Under the pieces are notes generated by a model that was given only the letters and a program-made list of their open reading frames with translations, was not told the DNA's origin and did not search any database. A stretch of DNA of 13,067 nt. It comes from a bacterium. Its GTDB lineage: Bacteria > Verrucomicrobiota > Verrucomicrobiia > Methylacidiphilales > Verrucolacustridaceae. The position numbers were made by a program, and so were the translations under genes. Below, one piece after another: positions 1 to 6,804 of the stretch (within the stretch, counting starts at the first letter, position 1; each line of letters starts with the position of its first letter). The stretch covers positions 1 to 13,067 of the forward strand of contig RFWS01000023.1 in NCBI GenBank assembly GCA_009921985.1. Reading direction: 5' to 3'.

Positions 1-30
1 GATGAAGATGAAGATTAAGATGAGGAAGGA
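1..30. repeat. GAT-type hexamer tract
   Basis: The first 30 bases read as imperfect tandem hexamers: GATGAA, GATGAA, GATTAA, GATGAG, GAAGGA. A related tract lies at 5091-5108, and the two share the 14-mer AGATGAAGATTAAG. Here the tract directly precedes the glycosyltransferase reading frame and may continue to the left of the window. The reading frame of that gene is closed by TAA at 16-18, so the tract is not part of the gene. Confidence 0.5.
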
Positions 31-72
31 TTGGAAATTGAGGATCCGTTGGGTTTGGGCAAGTTTGGGGCG

Positions 73-1158
73 GTGAGCAATCGGGCAATCAAGGTGGCGC
101 TGGATGCGACGGCGATCGGGCGGGGGAAAACGGGGAACGAGACATATCTCACCGGCTTGTTGGAAGGGTGGAGGGAAGCGAAGCCGGAGGGGGTGGAGTT
201 GGTGCCCATCTTCAGTGGGGCGGTCTCGTCCAAGTCGCCCCACCCGGGCACACAAATTGGAGATGGCGGCTTTTTTAAGAGACATCTCGTGGAGTTGCCG
301 AAAGCCAGGAGTGAGCTGAAAGCGGACCTGTACCATGGCGTGTATTGGATGCGACCTTGGGAAAAAGACCCCTTCGTCCTAACGGTGCACGACATCTCCT
401 TTGCGGTGCATCCCGAGTGGTTCCGACCGGGCGAAGCCTGGTTTTACACGACCCTGATTCAGGCGGCGGCTAAAAAGGCGCGAAAAGTCATCACTGTCTC
501 CGAATTTTGCCGCACGGAGATCGCCGAAAAGTGGGATTTGCCTGCCGACAAAATCGAAACCACCCAGGAGGCGGCCCGCGGTCTATTCCAGCCGGGCAAA
601 AAGAAAAAGAGCGGGCCGCCTACCCTGCTTTTTGTCAGCGCGATTCATCCCCGCAAGAACCTGGGGCGGCTGATCCGGGTTTGGGGGCGGTTGAGAGAGG
701 CCAGATTTCCGGATCTCCGGCTCAAGGTGGTTGGGCCGACGGGATGGTCGGCAGGAGCCGATCTTCACGCCCTGAAGGCGGCGGTGGCCAGCGGCGGGGC
801 GGAATGGCTGGGGTCACAGACGGATGCGGAGCTGAAGGAAGCCTACCAGACCGCGACGATGTTGGTGTATCCATCGCTGTACGAGGGGTTCGGATTGCCA
901 CCGTTGGAGGCGATGGCGTGCGGGTGTCCGGTGGTGTGTTCGAATACCGCCTCGCTGCCGGAAGTCTGCGGCGAAGCAGCTGACTATTTTGATCCGACCT
1001 CGGAGGAGGAAATGGCAGCAAAAATTGCTTACTTATTGGGGAACGAAGACCGCAGGGAGGAGTTGGGTCGGACGGGGGTTGCAAAGGCGGCGGAGTATTC
1101 TTGGGAGCGGATGGCCGAGGAAACCTCGGCAATCTACCAAAGGGCCCTGGAAGAGTGA
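73..1158 (+). CDS. GT4-family glycosyltransferase
   Basis: Predicted retaining glycosyltransferase of the GT-B fold, family GT4, transferring a sugar from a nucleotide-sugar donor, probably during exopolysaccharide or cell-surface glycan assembly at the cytoplasmic face of the membrane. The N-terminus begins with a Rossmann-type strand (KVALDATAIGRGKTGNETY). The C-terminal donor-binding half carries LLFVSAIHPRKNL and the E-x7-E motif EGFGLPPLE, followed by AMACGCPVVCSNTASLPEV, typical of GT4. The start is uncertain. The frame is closed at 16-18 and has no ATG, so the candidates are TTG at 31, 49 or 55 and GTG at 73. GTG 73 is chosen because it puts the first strand at the extreme N-terminus (361 aa). 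TTG 49 has a GAGGA four bases upstream and is a real alternative. The exosortase downstream fits an envelope-polysaccharide role; acceptor and donor cannot be read from sequence. Confidence 0.88.
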   Translation: MSNRAIKVALDATAIGRGKTGNETYLTGLLEGWREAKPEGVELVPIFSGAVSSKSPHPGTQIGDGGFFKRHLVELPKARSELKADLYHGVYWMRPWEKDPFVLTVHDISFAVHPEWFRPGEAWFYTTLIQAAAKKARKVITVSEFCRTEIAEKWDLPADKIETTQEAARGLFQPGKKKKSGPPTLLFVSAIHPRKNLGRLIRVWGRLREARFPDLRLKVVGPTGWSAGADLHALKAAVASGGAEWLGSQTDAELKEAYQTATMLVYPSLYEGFGLPPLEAMACGCPVVCSNTASLPEVCGEAADYFDPTSEEEMAAKIAYLLGNEDRREELGRTGVAKAAEYSWERMAEETSAIYQRALEE

Positions 1159-1208
1159 CGCTGGTTGCAATTGAAGTGAAAGGGGCTTTGGAAACCTCCG
1201 GCTGGTGG

Positions 1209-1237
1209 TTGCCGACCCAGTGGCGCAGGCATAAGAT
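1209..1237 (+). promoter_or_regulatory. candidate promoter before exosortase
   Basis: TTGCCG (1209-1214) and TAAGAT (1232-1237) are separated by 17 bp and each matches the sigma-70 consensus at four of six positions. The ATG of the exosortase gene is only 6 bp past the -10 element. If the promoter is used, the message would be leaderless or nearly so, which agrees with the absence of a Shine-Dalgarno before that ATG. The match is weak. Confidence 0.22.
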
Positions 1238-1243
1238 AACTCC

Positions 1244-2245
1244 ATGACAGCTGAGGGAGAGAAGGTGCAGACAAATCCACAATGGCTGTCGCGGGGGCTG
1301 TGGCTGGAGGGATTGGCGGCCTTGGCGGTGGTCATCGGGCTCTACGCCTTCATTCCCTATAATTTCGGTTTTGAAAGCAAGGCGAGGCCGGTTCTGGACA
1401 TGCTCAAGCGTTTCTGGACCGATCCCTCCACGGCGGATTGGCATCACGGGATGATGGTGCCGTTCATCTCGATCGGTCTGGTGATCTACCAGTGGAAAGA
1501 TTTGCAAAAGGTGCCGATCCGGCCCTGTTTTTGGGGGGCGGGGGTGGTGCTGGCGGCGTTGGCCATCTACTGGATCGGATACAAGGTGGACATCACCATC
1601 GTCGGCTTCATGTCTCTCCAGGTAATGGTCGGAGGCTTGATCCTGTGGCTGCTGGGCTGGGAGATGATGAAAGCCCTGACCTTTCCCTACATCTTTTTGA
1701 TGTTTTCGTACCCATTTTATTTTTTGGACAACATCATCGCCTTTCCCCTGCGCGGAGTGATGTGCGAAATGTCGCAGGCGTTTCTCAATCTGATCGGGGT
1801 GGACACCATGCGGGTGGGCACGGCGCTGGTTTCGGCGCCGGATTATGCGGCGGGGCTGAAACAGGGGGAGCGCTTCGCCCTGGATGTGGCCAATCCCTGT
1901 AGCGGGATTCGGTCGCTTTTTGCGCTGATGATGGTGAGCGCCCTGTATGCCCACCTCACGTTGGCCAAAACGTGGCAAAAGCTGACGTTGTTTGCCCTGT
2001 CTCCTGCCTTGGCCGTGGCCGGCAACTTTGCCCGAATGCTCATGCTGACTTTCGGGACGATTCTTTTGGGCAGCCGGGTGGCAATCGGGACAGAAGAAAA
2101 TCCGACCACCTTCCACATGGCGGCGGGATTTTTTGTTTTCGTTGTGGCTTTAGGCGGAATGGTGGCGGTGGGGTGGTTTTTGCAGGGGGGGCTAGGAAAG
2201 GCATGGAAAAAATGGAACACCCCGGTGGAGCTTCCCCCCTCATGA
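1244..2245 (+). CDS. xrt: exosortase (archaeosortase/exosortase family)
   Basis: Polytopic inner-membrane cysteine transpeptidase that, in this family, cleaves C-terminal PEP-CTERM-like tripartite signals and releases or anchors surface proteins, usually alongside exopolysaccharide export. The 333-residue protein is almost entirely hydrophobic segments. The three family catalytic residues are visible: Cys219 in NPCSGIRSL, Arg264 in GNFARML, and His291 in TTFHMAAG. Length is that of a full-domain exosortase. There is no good Shine-Dalgarno before ATG 1244 (AAGATAACTCC). The stop overlaps the start of the downstream EpsI gene (ATGA, 2242-2245), so translation of the two is probably coupled. No protein in the window ends in a recognisable sorting signal (motif, hydrophobic helix, basic tail), so its substrates are encoded elsewhere. 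The exosortase subtype cannot be assigned. Confidence 0.93.
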   Translation: MTAEGEKVQTNPQWLSRGLWLEGLAALAVVIGLYAFIPYNFGFESKARPVLDMLKRFWTDPSTADWHHGMMVPFISIGLVIYQWKDLQKVPIRPCFWGAGVVLAALAIYWIGYKVDITIVGFMSLQVMVGGLILWLLGWEMMKALTFPYIFLMFSYPFYFLDNIIAFPLRGVMCEMSQAFLNLIGVDTMRVGTALVSAPDYAAGLKQGERFALDVANPCSGIRSLFALMMVSALYAHLTLAKTWQKLTLFALSPALAVAGNFARMLMLTFGTILLGSRVAIGTEENPTTFHMAAGFFVFVVALGGMVAVGWFLQGGLGKAWKKWNTPVELPPS

Positions 2246-2997
2246 GCGTGGCAGCGGAGCTTTCCAAGCCCGAAACGTGTGCCGCCCTGCCGATCCCTCG
2301 CCGGGGCTCGGCTCTGCGCATCCTTGCTTTGCTGGCCTTCGGGAGCGCCACGGCGGCCCTTTGCCTCCTTACTCCTTCACCGAACACGGCCCCATTGGCC
2401 GGGGTGATCATGGATCTACCCGAAAGAATCGGGGCTTTCACGGGCAAGGTGATCGCGGCTACCCCCGGCGAGCTGGCGATTCTGCCCACCGATACCCAAA
2501 TTGTTCGCCGGGAATACACGGACCCGGCGGGCGACCGGATCATGGCTTCGATCGTTCTCAGTGGGGGAGAGAAGCGCAGCATCCACCGGCCAGAGGTTTG
2601 TTTGCCGGCTCAGGGGTGGTCGATGCGTGGCGGAAAGGTGGAACGAGTGGCCCTGGCCGACGGCTCCGACCTGGACGTGATGAATCTGAGCCTGGTTCGA
2701 CAGGTGGAGGTGGGGCCGGGGGATCGGAGGAATCTTTACGCCCACTACTTCTATTGGTTTGTCGGGAAAAATGTGACGACACCGAACCATTGGCGACGGG
2801 TATTTCTGACCAGCTTTGACCGGATTACGAAAAACCTGAACCACCGTTGGGCTTATGTGATTGTGATGTCGATTGTTACCGAGGGCTTTGTGCCCGGCGG
2901 CAAGAACGAGCCGGAGACGGTGCGGATGCTCAAAGAATTCACGGGGGAAATTGCCCCGACCTTCATGAGAAAGGAGACCGTTTCCGCCGCCGATTGA
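2242..2997 (+). CDS. epsI: exosortase-associated EpsI family protein (DUF3485)
   Basis: Partner protein encoded beside or fused to many exosortases; its biochemical role is not established, but it is linked to exosortase-dependent surface assembly. From ATG 2242 it has 251 residues: a short polar N-terminus, one membrane segment at about residues 25-43 (ALRILALLAFGSATAALCLL), and a periplasmic domain with the family signature HRPEVCLPAQGW (His115, Cys120, Trp126) and HYFYWFVGK. ATG 2242 is chosen because it overlaps the exosortase stop as ATGA. Upstream in-frame ATGs at 2203 and 2212 are also possible; 2203 has AGGAAAGG just before it and would give 264 residues. A small hairpin GTTGG/CCAAC (3035-3049) lies in the 69 bp before the next gene, without a T-run, so read-through is possible. 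Confidence 0.88.
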   Translation: MSVAAELSKPETCAALPIPRRGSALRILALLAFGSATAALCLLTPSPNTAPLAGVIMDLPERIGAFTGKVIAATPGELAILPTDTQIVRREYTDPAGDRIMASIVLSGGEKRSIHRPEVCLPAQGWSMRGGKVERVALADGSDLDVMNLSLVRQVEVGPGDRRNLYAHYFYWFVGKNVTTPNHWRRVFLTSFDRITKNLNHRWAYVIVMSIVTEGFVPGGKNEPETVRMLKEFTGEIAPTFMRKETVSAAD

Positions 2998-3066
2998 TTT
3001 CTGCCTTGCGGGGAGCAGAAGGGGGCGGGAGTCTGTTGGATTAGCCAACCTGAAAGGAATACTCGC

Positions 3067-3723
3067 ATGAACCCACTTCGCAAAATCCTCCTCGCCGGCA
3101 TGATGGCCGGTCTGCCCCTGCCGGCTTGTGCCGAATCCCTGGACAAACTTGTGCCCCAGGCCGCAGAAATTTTCGGGCGGTTCAAGCGGGAAGAAATCTT
3201 GAATATGGACCTGGTTAAGGATGCCAAGGGCATCGTCATCATCAATGTGACCGGTTTTTCCGTCGTCGTCGGTGGATCCGGTGGGGACGGCATCCTGATG
3301 GCGCGGACGGAGGATGGTTGGAGTGGTCCGGTGGGCATCACGACGGACGGTGGAACCTTGGGTATCGATGTGGGCGGGACGGACAATGATCTGGTCATCC
3401 TCCTCATGAACAACGGGGCGGTCAGCCGGTGGGCATCCGGGGAGCATTTTGGCTCTTCTTCCGCCCAGGCGGTGATGGGGCCGAAGGGCGGGGCGGCGGT
3501 GGACGCCACGATGAAAAACCGCGACTTCAACGTCTACATCTGGAACAAGGGTGCCAAACTGGGGGTGAACTTCGGCGGCTTCGACGTGAACATCAACAAC
3601 GAAGGCAACGCCAACTACTACGACAAACCGCTCGTGTCTGCCAAAGACATCCTCAACGGCACGGCCAAGGTGCCGGAGTCCAAAAAAGACTCTTTGAGCC
3701 GCCTTTACGATCTTTTGAAATAA
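3067..3723 (+). CDS. secreted SYLF/Ysc84-domain protein
   Basis: The SYLF (Ysc84/DUF500) fold binds lipids in eukaryotic homologues; bacterial versions are exported proteins of unknown function. The 218-residue product has a Sec signal peptide (basic MNPLRK, hydrophobic core, PACA before E23). The mature part follows the family pattern: DAKGIVIINVTGFSVVVGG, GILMARTEDGWSGPVGITTDG, the LVILLMNN strand, GPKGGAAVDA, and the YIWNKGAKLGVNFGG hairpin. A glycine-rich second half supports a beta-rich domain. AAAGGA eight bases before ATG 3067 is one of the clearer ribosome-binding sites in the window. The coiled-coil gene 21 bp downstream is probably co-transcribed. Location is inferred to be periplasm or outer-membrane inner face. 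Family assignment is fairly secure, function unknown. Confidence 0.85.
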   Translation: MNPLRKILLAGMMAGLPLPACAESLDKLVPQAAEIFGRFKREEILNMDLVKDAKGIVIINVTGFSVVVGGSGGDGILMARTEDGWSGPVGITTDGGTLGIDVGGTDNDLVILLMNNGAVSRWASGEHFGSSSAQAVMGPKGGAAVDATMKNRDFNVYIWNKGAKLGVNFGGFDVNINNEGNANYYDKPLVSAKDILNGTAKVPESKKDSLSRLYDLLK

Positions 3724-3744
3724 CCCAAGAAAGGAAAAACAATC

Positions 3745-4380
3745 ATGAGAGATGTACTCGCCTCGCTCGGCTTAATCGGACTGCTGCTCGGCACAATAGT
3801 GCAAGCCCAAAACTCGGATTCCCTCGGCATCGCCTCCGACCAGGCGGCCAGCATGGACAAGCTGGATCAGCTGATGGGCCGCGCCCAGAAGCGGCTGGAG
3901 TACATCATGACCAACTTGAATGAGCTGACCGACGGCAACGACAAGAACAACAACTTCGACAACTTCAAAGAGAACCTCGAGGAGTTAAAAAGCATCCGGG
4001 ATGACATCAAGGATCGGGTGGAAAAAGTGCGGGATCTTCAAGGCCAGAGGATTGCGACTTGGACCAAGGAAGTCTCCGGCATGAACGACAAGGACATGCG
4101 GAAGTTGACCAACGACCAGATCGACAAGGCCAAGGCCGACTTCGACGGGCTGGACAAACAGATGCGGGAAATCGGCGGGGATGCCAATGATCTGACGGGT
4201 CTTTTGGACGACCTGCAAAAATACTTTGCTTCCTCGTTCAGCTCGGATTCGGTGAATGCCGCCAAGGACCGGATTGAAAAAGCCAAGACTTCGGCCCGGG
4301 ACATGGTGAAGGATGTGGATGGGCTCCGTGACACCCTTTATAAGAACAAGAAAATCGTGAAGGGAACCAACTCCCAGTAA
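3745..4380 (+). CDS. secreted coiled-coil protein, DUF2959-like
   Basis: A 211-residue exported helical protein. Residues 1-21 form a signal peptide (MRDVLASLGLIGLLLGTIVQA, probably cut at AQA/QN). The rest is highly charged, with heptad-like spacing in two long stretches: about 35-110 (KLDQLMGRAQKRLEYI, NFKENLEELKSIRDDIKDRVEKV) and 125-200. The order of elements (FxxFK, a long helix, RIATWTKEV, KLTNDQIDKAKADFDGL, LLDDLQKYF, DSVNAAKDRIEK) resembles DUF2959 periplasmic proteins, but the family's Leu/Asn-rich tail is diverged, so only similarity is claimed. A start with AAAGGA upstream (ATG 3745) follows the SYLF gene by 21 bp, and both share the terminator at 4404. A joint role in the periplasm is inference. 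No catalytic motif is visible. Confidence 0.8.
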   Translation: MRDVLASLGLIGLLLGTIVQAQNSDSLGIASDQAASMDKLDQLMGRAQKRLEYIMTNLNELTDGNDKNNNFDNFKENLEELKSIRDDIKDRVEKVRDLQGQRIATWTKEVSGMNDKDMRKLTNDQIDKAKADFDGLDKQMREIGGDANDLTGLLDDLQKYFASSFSSDSVNAAKDRIEKAKTSARDMVKDVDGLRDTLYKNKKIVKGTNSQ

Positions 4381-4398
4381 CGGCGAGCCGAGAGCACT

Positions 4399-5085
4399 TC
4401 AGCCGAGGGGCGAGATCACGAGGGTGATCTCGCCCCTCGTGTTTTCGCCGAACTTGGCCGCCGCCTCCGCCGGTGTTCCGACAAAGACCTCCTCAAACTT
4501 TTTGGTCAGTTCCCGGCAAACGGCGATGCGCGCCCCGGACGGGAGGAGTTCGGCCGCCTCGGTCAGGGTCCGGACAATGCGGTGGGGGGATTCGAAATAG
4601 ACGGAAGTGTGGCCGCGTTCGGCAGCGGCGAGCAGTTCCCTTTTGCGGGGGCCCGGCTTGGGAGGCAGAAAGCCGCCGAAATAAAAGGGCAGGGAAGGCA
4701 AGCCGCTGGCGACGAGCGCGTGGAGAACGGCAGAGGGGCCCGGGATGATTTCCACCGGAAGGGATTCCCGGCGAGCGGCCCGAATAATTCTTTCCCCGGG
4801 ATCTGAAATTCCCGGCATCCCGCCATCCGTGACCAGGGCGATGGTCTGACCGGAGCGGAGCCGCTCAAGGATGGTTGCCTCCCGGGAGGATTCATTGAAT
4901 TTTTGGTAGCTTAGAAATGGTTTTTTGAGCCCAAGATGTTGGAGAAGAAGCCCCGTTCGGCGGGTGTCCTCGGCGGCGATCAGGTCGGCGGCAGCGAGGG
5001 CCTCGCGGGCGCGGGGAGATAGATCGGAAAGATTGCCGATCGGTGTGCCCACCACCAGAAGATGACCGGCATTCACGAAGTTCAT
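4399..5085 (-). CDS. rsmI: 16S rRNA (cytidine(1402)-2'-O)-methyltransferase RsmI
   Basis: SAM-dependent methyltransferase that 2'-O-methylates C1402 of 16S rRNA in the decoding centre of the small subunit. The 228-residue protein shows the tetrapyrrole-methylase-type fold and the RsmI motifs in order: VVGTPIGNL (11-19), AAEDTRRTG (37-45), DGGMPGISDPG (87-97; usually DAGTPLISDPG, so three positions deviate), PGPSAVLHALVASGLP, FGGFLPPKPGPRKRE, ESPHRI, CRELTKKFEEV and the terminal strand RGEITLVI. It stops soon after the catalytic domain and so lacks the extra C-terminal domain of the E. coli enzyme (about 286 aa); such short forms are known. ATG 5085 is the only good start. No clear Shine-Dalgarno precedes it. 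It follows the tRNA gene by 107 bp on the same strand and may share its transcript. Confidence 0.95.
   Translation of the reverse strand: MNFVNAGHLLVVGTPIGNLSDLSPRAREALAAADLIAAEDTRRTGLLLQHLGLKKPFLSYQKFNESSREATILERLRSGQTIALVTDGGMPGISDPGERIIRAARRESLPVEIIPGPSAVLHALVASGLPSLPFYFGGFLPPKPGPRKRELLAAAERGHTSVYFESPHRIVRTLTEAAELLPSGARIAVCRELTKKFEEVFVGTPAEAAAKFGENTRGEITLVISPLG
4404..4445 (+). terminator. strong intrinsic terminator inside the 3' end of rsmI
   Basis: A perfect 16-bp stem (4404-4419 with 4424-4439) closes a GAGG loop and is followed on the plus strand by TGTTTT (4440-4445). It lies 23 bp after the DUF2959-like stop and should end the SYLF operon. The hairpin lies within the last codons of the convergent rsmI gene (residues of RGEITLVISPLG). 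On the minus strand no T-run follows it. Confidence 0.75.
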
Positions 5086-5090
5086 GCTAG

Positions 5091-5108
5091 GATTGAGATG
5101 AAGATTAA
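5091..5108. repeat. GAT-type hexamer tract (second copy)
   Basis: GATTGA, GATGAA, GATTAA in tandem, located just upstream of the rsmI start (rsmI reads the complement). It shares the 14-mer AGATGAAGATTAAG with the tract at the left edge of the window. Both copies lie immediately next to gene starts, but in opposite orientation relative to them. Confidence 0.45.
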
Positions 5109-5192
5109 GTAAGTCTGAATGTTTGGGCCGGTGCGGGATGGGGTGCGCGACTCCATCCGCAACTTTTATCGTTCCGCGCAGCTTGCGGGTTG

Positions 5193-5265
5193 CTGCCGCG
5201 CTTGGACTCGAACCAAGAACACCCACATCCAGAGTGTGGTGTGCTACCAATTGCACCACGCGGCA
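5193..5265 (-). tRNA. tRNA-Gln (anticodon CTG)
   Basis: A complete 73-nt cloverleaf on the minus strand: acceptor TGCCGCG/CGCGGCA (7 bp), D-stem GTGC/GCAC with the loop AATTGGTA, anticodon stem CCACA/TGTGG with the loop CTCTGGA giving anticodon CTG, a 5-nt variable loop GTGTT, and T-stem CTTGG/CCAAG with the loop TTCGAGT. The U1-A72 pair and G73 discriminator are known glutamine identity elements and agree with the anticodon. The 3' CCA is not encoded (GCAA follows), so it must be added after transcription. It decodes CAG codons. It sits between the mscS-like gene and rsmI, all on the same strand. Confidence 0.95.
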
Positions 5266-5274
5266 AACGCCCAA

Positions 5275-5303
5275 ACGATACCGGTGGCCGGCCCCTGGAT
5301 CAA
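5275..5303 (-). promoter_or_regulatory. candidate tRNA-Gln promoter
   Basis: On the minus strand TTGATC (5303-5298) and TATCGT (5280-5275) are 17 bp apart, each four of six to consensus. Nine bases separate the -10 element from the tRNA 5' end, so transcription would start just before the mature tRNA. It occupies most of the 49 bp between the mscS stop and the tRNA. Confidence 0.42.
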
Positions 5304-5314
5304 GGATTGGTCGT

Positions 5315-6418
5315 TTACGTTGACGCAGGCTTGGACTGCTGGATTTCAACGGTGCGGGTGGGGAACGCAAACTTCAAACCAGCCTGGTCGCAGGCTTCCC
5401 GGACCACGAGGTGGGCGGTGGTGATGTCCCGCATGAACTCGGTGCCGTTGCGATAAGGAGTCCGGAGAGTGAAGCGGATTTTTTGGGCGCTTTCCCCGAA
5501 CTCCACAAAGCGGCCGACCGGCTCACCGCCGGCGAATTTTTTTTCCAGTGCTGAACAGACCGCCTGGATGGCCTTTTCCAGCGTGGGCCGGTCGTAGTCA
5601 TAAAGAAAACCAACCTCGACCGAGAGGAGGGACAGGCCCTCGTTGGAGGTCAGCCGCCTGACCGGATAGTTGACGAGCTGGGTGTTGGGGATGGTGAGAA
5701 TTTCCCCGGACAGGGCCTCGAGGCGGATGCTGCGCAAGCCGCGCTCCCGGACGAAGCCGTCATATTTCTCAAAGGCAACCCGGTCTCCCGTCCGGAAGAT
5801 ACGATCGGCCAAAATCTCAAAATAGCCGAGGACGTTGGCGAGGGTTTCCTTGGAGGCAAGGGCGAGCGCGCCCCCCAGAAATCCGGCGGCGGTGATGAGG
5901 CCGAGGACCCTGACCCCGAGGTTGTCGAGGATGATGACCGCGGCGACGAAGAGGACGATGCCGCGGAAAATCCGGGTCATGACCTTGTGCACCTCGGTGT
6001 CCGTGGCGAGTTCCTCTGCAAAAAATCGCTTTCGAAGCGCTCCGACCAGGAGATCTGCCGAGCGGATGGAAGCTCCCACCGCCACAATGATGACGACGAG
6101 GTGATAGAAGCCCTGTTTCAACGGCCAAAACCATTTCGGCAGCGTGGTCAAAACATCGAGGCCCTTGTTCAGCGAGGTGTAAAAGAGCATGGAGCCGATG
6201 GGCCAACGGAGCACAAACAGCCATTCCATCAGTCCCCCCGGATACTGCCGCTGGAGACGGGTGCAGAGCCAGAGGGCGGCGAAGAAGCCGGCCACGCCCA
6301 CCCCGACCATGCCCGCAAAGACGGCGATCTGTTCTGGGGTAAGGTGTTGGAGGGCCTGAACCATATGTTCGGCGGCCCGCTCGGGCGGGGGAGCCCCTTC
6401 CCAAGGAGCGGGGTTCAT
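5315..6418 (-). CDS. MscS-family mechanosensitive ion channel
   Basis: Predicted inner-membrane mechanosensitive channel that would release solutes when membrane tension rises on osmotic downshock. The 367-residue protein has membrane segments near residues 30-52 (IAVFAGMVGVGVAGFFAALWL), about 70-90, 105-128 (FYHLVVIIVAVGASI) and 155-175 (RGIVLFVAAVIILDNLGV). Next comes the pore helix LGLITAAGFLGGALALASKETLANVLGYFEILADRIFRTGD, equivalent to TM3 and the start of the beta domain of MscS, then a soluble C-terminal vestibule (RLEALSGEILTIPNTQLVN, the family IPNS/T-x-x-V element). The N-terminus is longer than in E. coli MscS by one or more helices. ATG 6418 overlaps the stop of the upstream TSUP gene by 4 bp (ATGA), implying coupled translation. 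The ligand and gating threshold cannot be inferred. Confidence 0.92.
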   Translation of the reverse strand: MNPAPWEGAPPPERAAEHMVQALQHLTPEQIAVFAGMVGVGVAGFFAALWLCTRLQRQYPGGLMEWLFVLRWPIGSMLFYTSLNKGLDVLTTLPKWFWPLKQGFYHLVVIIVAVGASIRSADLLVGALRKRFFAEELATDTEVHKVMTRIFRGIVLFVAAVIILDNLGVRVLGLITAAGFLGGALALASKETLANVLGYFEILADRIFRTGDRVAFEKYDGFVRERGLRSIRLEALSGEILTIPNTQLVNYPVRRLTSNEGLSLLSVEVGFLYDYDRPTLEKAIQAVCSALEKKFAGGEPVGRFVEFGESAQKIRFTLRTPYRNGTEFMRDITTAHLVVREACDQAGLKFAFPTRTVEIQQSKPAST

Positions 6419-6774
6419 TTGGTCCAAAGCCGCCAGGAAGCGTAGATCAGGAAAAGGGCGAAGGCCCGGCGGGCGACCATCTCGGGCACTTTTTGGATGA
6501 GAAAAGAGCCTGCGACCGCCCCGATCATGCCGGTGATTGCGCAGGCGAAGGCAATTTTCCAGTCCACGGTGTTGAGTTTCCAGCTGGCAGCGGTGCCGGC
6601 GAGGCTGATGGGAATGATCAGCGCCAGGGAGGTGCCCACGGCGACGTGGTAGGGAACGCCGCAGAGGAGGATAAGGGCGGGAACGATAATGGTGCCTCCG
6701 CCGATGCCAAACCAACCGGCAGTCATTCCCGCGAGAAGGCCGATTCCCGCGTAAAGAAGGGTCTGACTCGTCAT
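6415..6774 (-). CDS. half-size TSUP (TauE/SafE) family permease
   Basis: Small membrane protein of the TauE/SafE (TSUP) family, whose full-size members export sulfite, sulfoacetate or related organosulfur anions; the substrate here is unknown. Its 119 residues contain one family repeat of about four membrane segments, with the signature GWFGIGGGTIIVPALILL near residues 21-38, followed by HVAVGTSLALIIPISLAGTAASW and the TGMIGAVAGSFL segment. Full-size members have two such repeats (about 250 aa), so this protein presumably works as a dimer of halves; short TSUPs are known, and no frameshift or broken second half is visible. ATG 6774 is preceded by no clear Shine-Dalgarno. It is the first gene of the unit with the channel. 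Confidence 0.85.
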   Translation of the reverse strand: MTSQTLLYAGIGLLAGMTAGWFGIGGGTIIVPALILLCGVPYHVAVGTSLALIIPISLAGTAASWKLNTVDWKIAFACAITGMIGAVAGSFLIQKVPEMVARRAFALFLIYASWRLWTK

Positions 6775-6804
6775 CCGAAGGACTGTTCCCCAAGCCCAGC
6801 GGGG

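Noticed and set aside
1..18. Possible end (DEDED, stop) of an upstream gene
   Set aside because: Five codons made of a hexamer tract are too little to claim a gene.
722..2116. Long minus-strand open frame (464 codons) opposite the glycosyltransferase and exosortase
   Set aside because: Its translation is low-complexity (His, Gln, Pro, Arg rich) and has no domain motif; the plus strand encodes clear families over the same bases. High GC makes such antisense frames common.
1972..2241. Upstream extension of the EpsI frame into the exosortase gene
   Set aside because: These codons overlap the conserved C-terminal half of the exosortase in another frame and give a Cys/Gly/Arg-rich, non-conserved peptide.
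2416..3447. Long minus-strand open frame opposite epsI and the SYLF gene
   Set aside because: No recognisable motif, and both plus-strand genes have family signatures.
5086..5370. Upstream extension of the rsmI frame
   Set aside because: It would run through the tRNA-Gln gene; the RsmI N-terminal motif begins right after ATG 5085.
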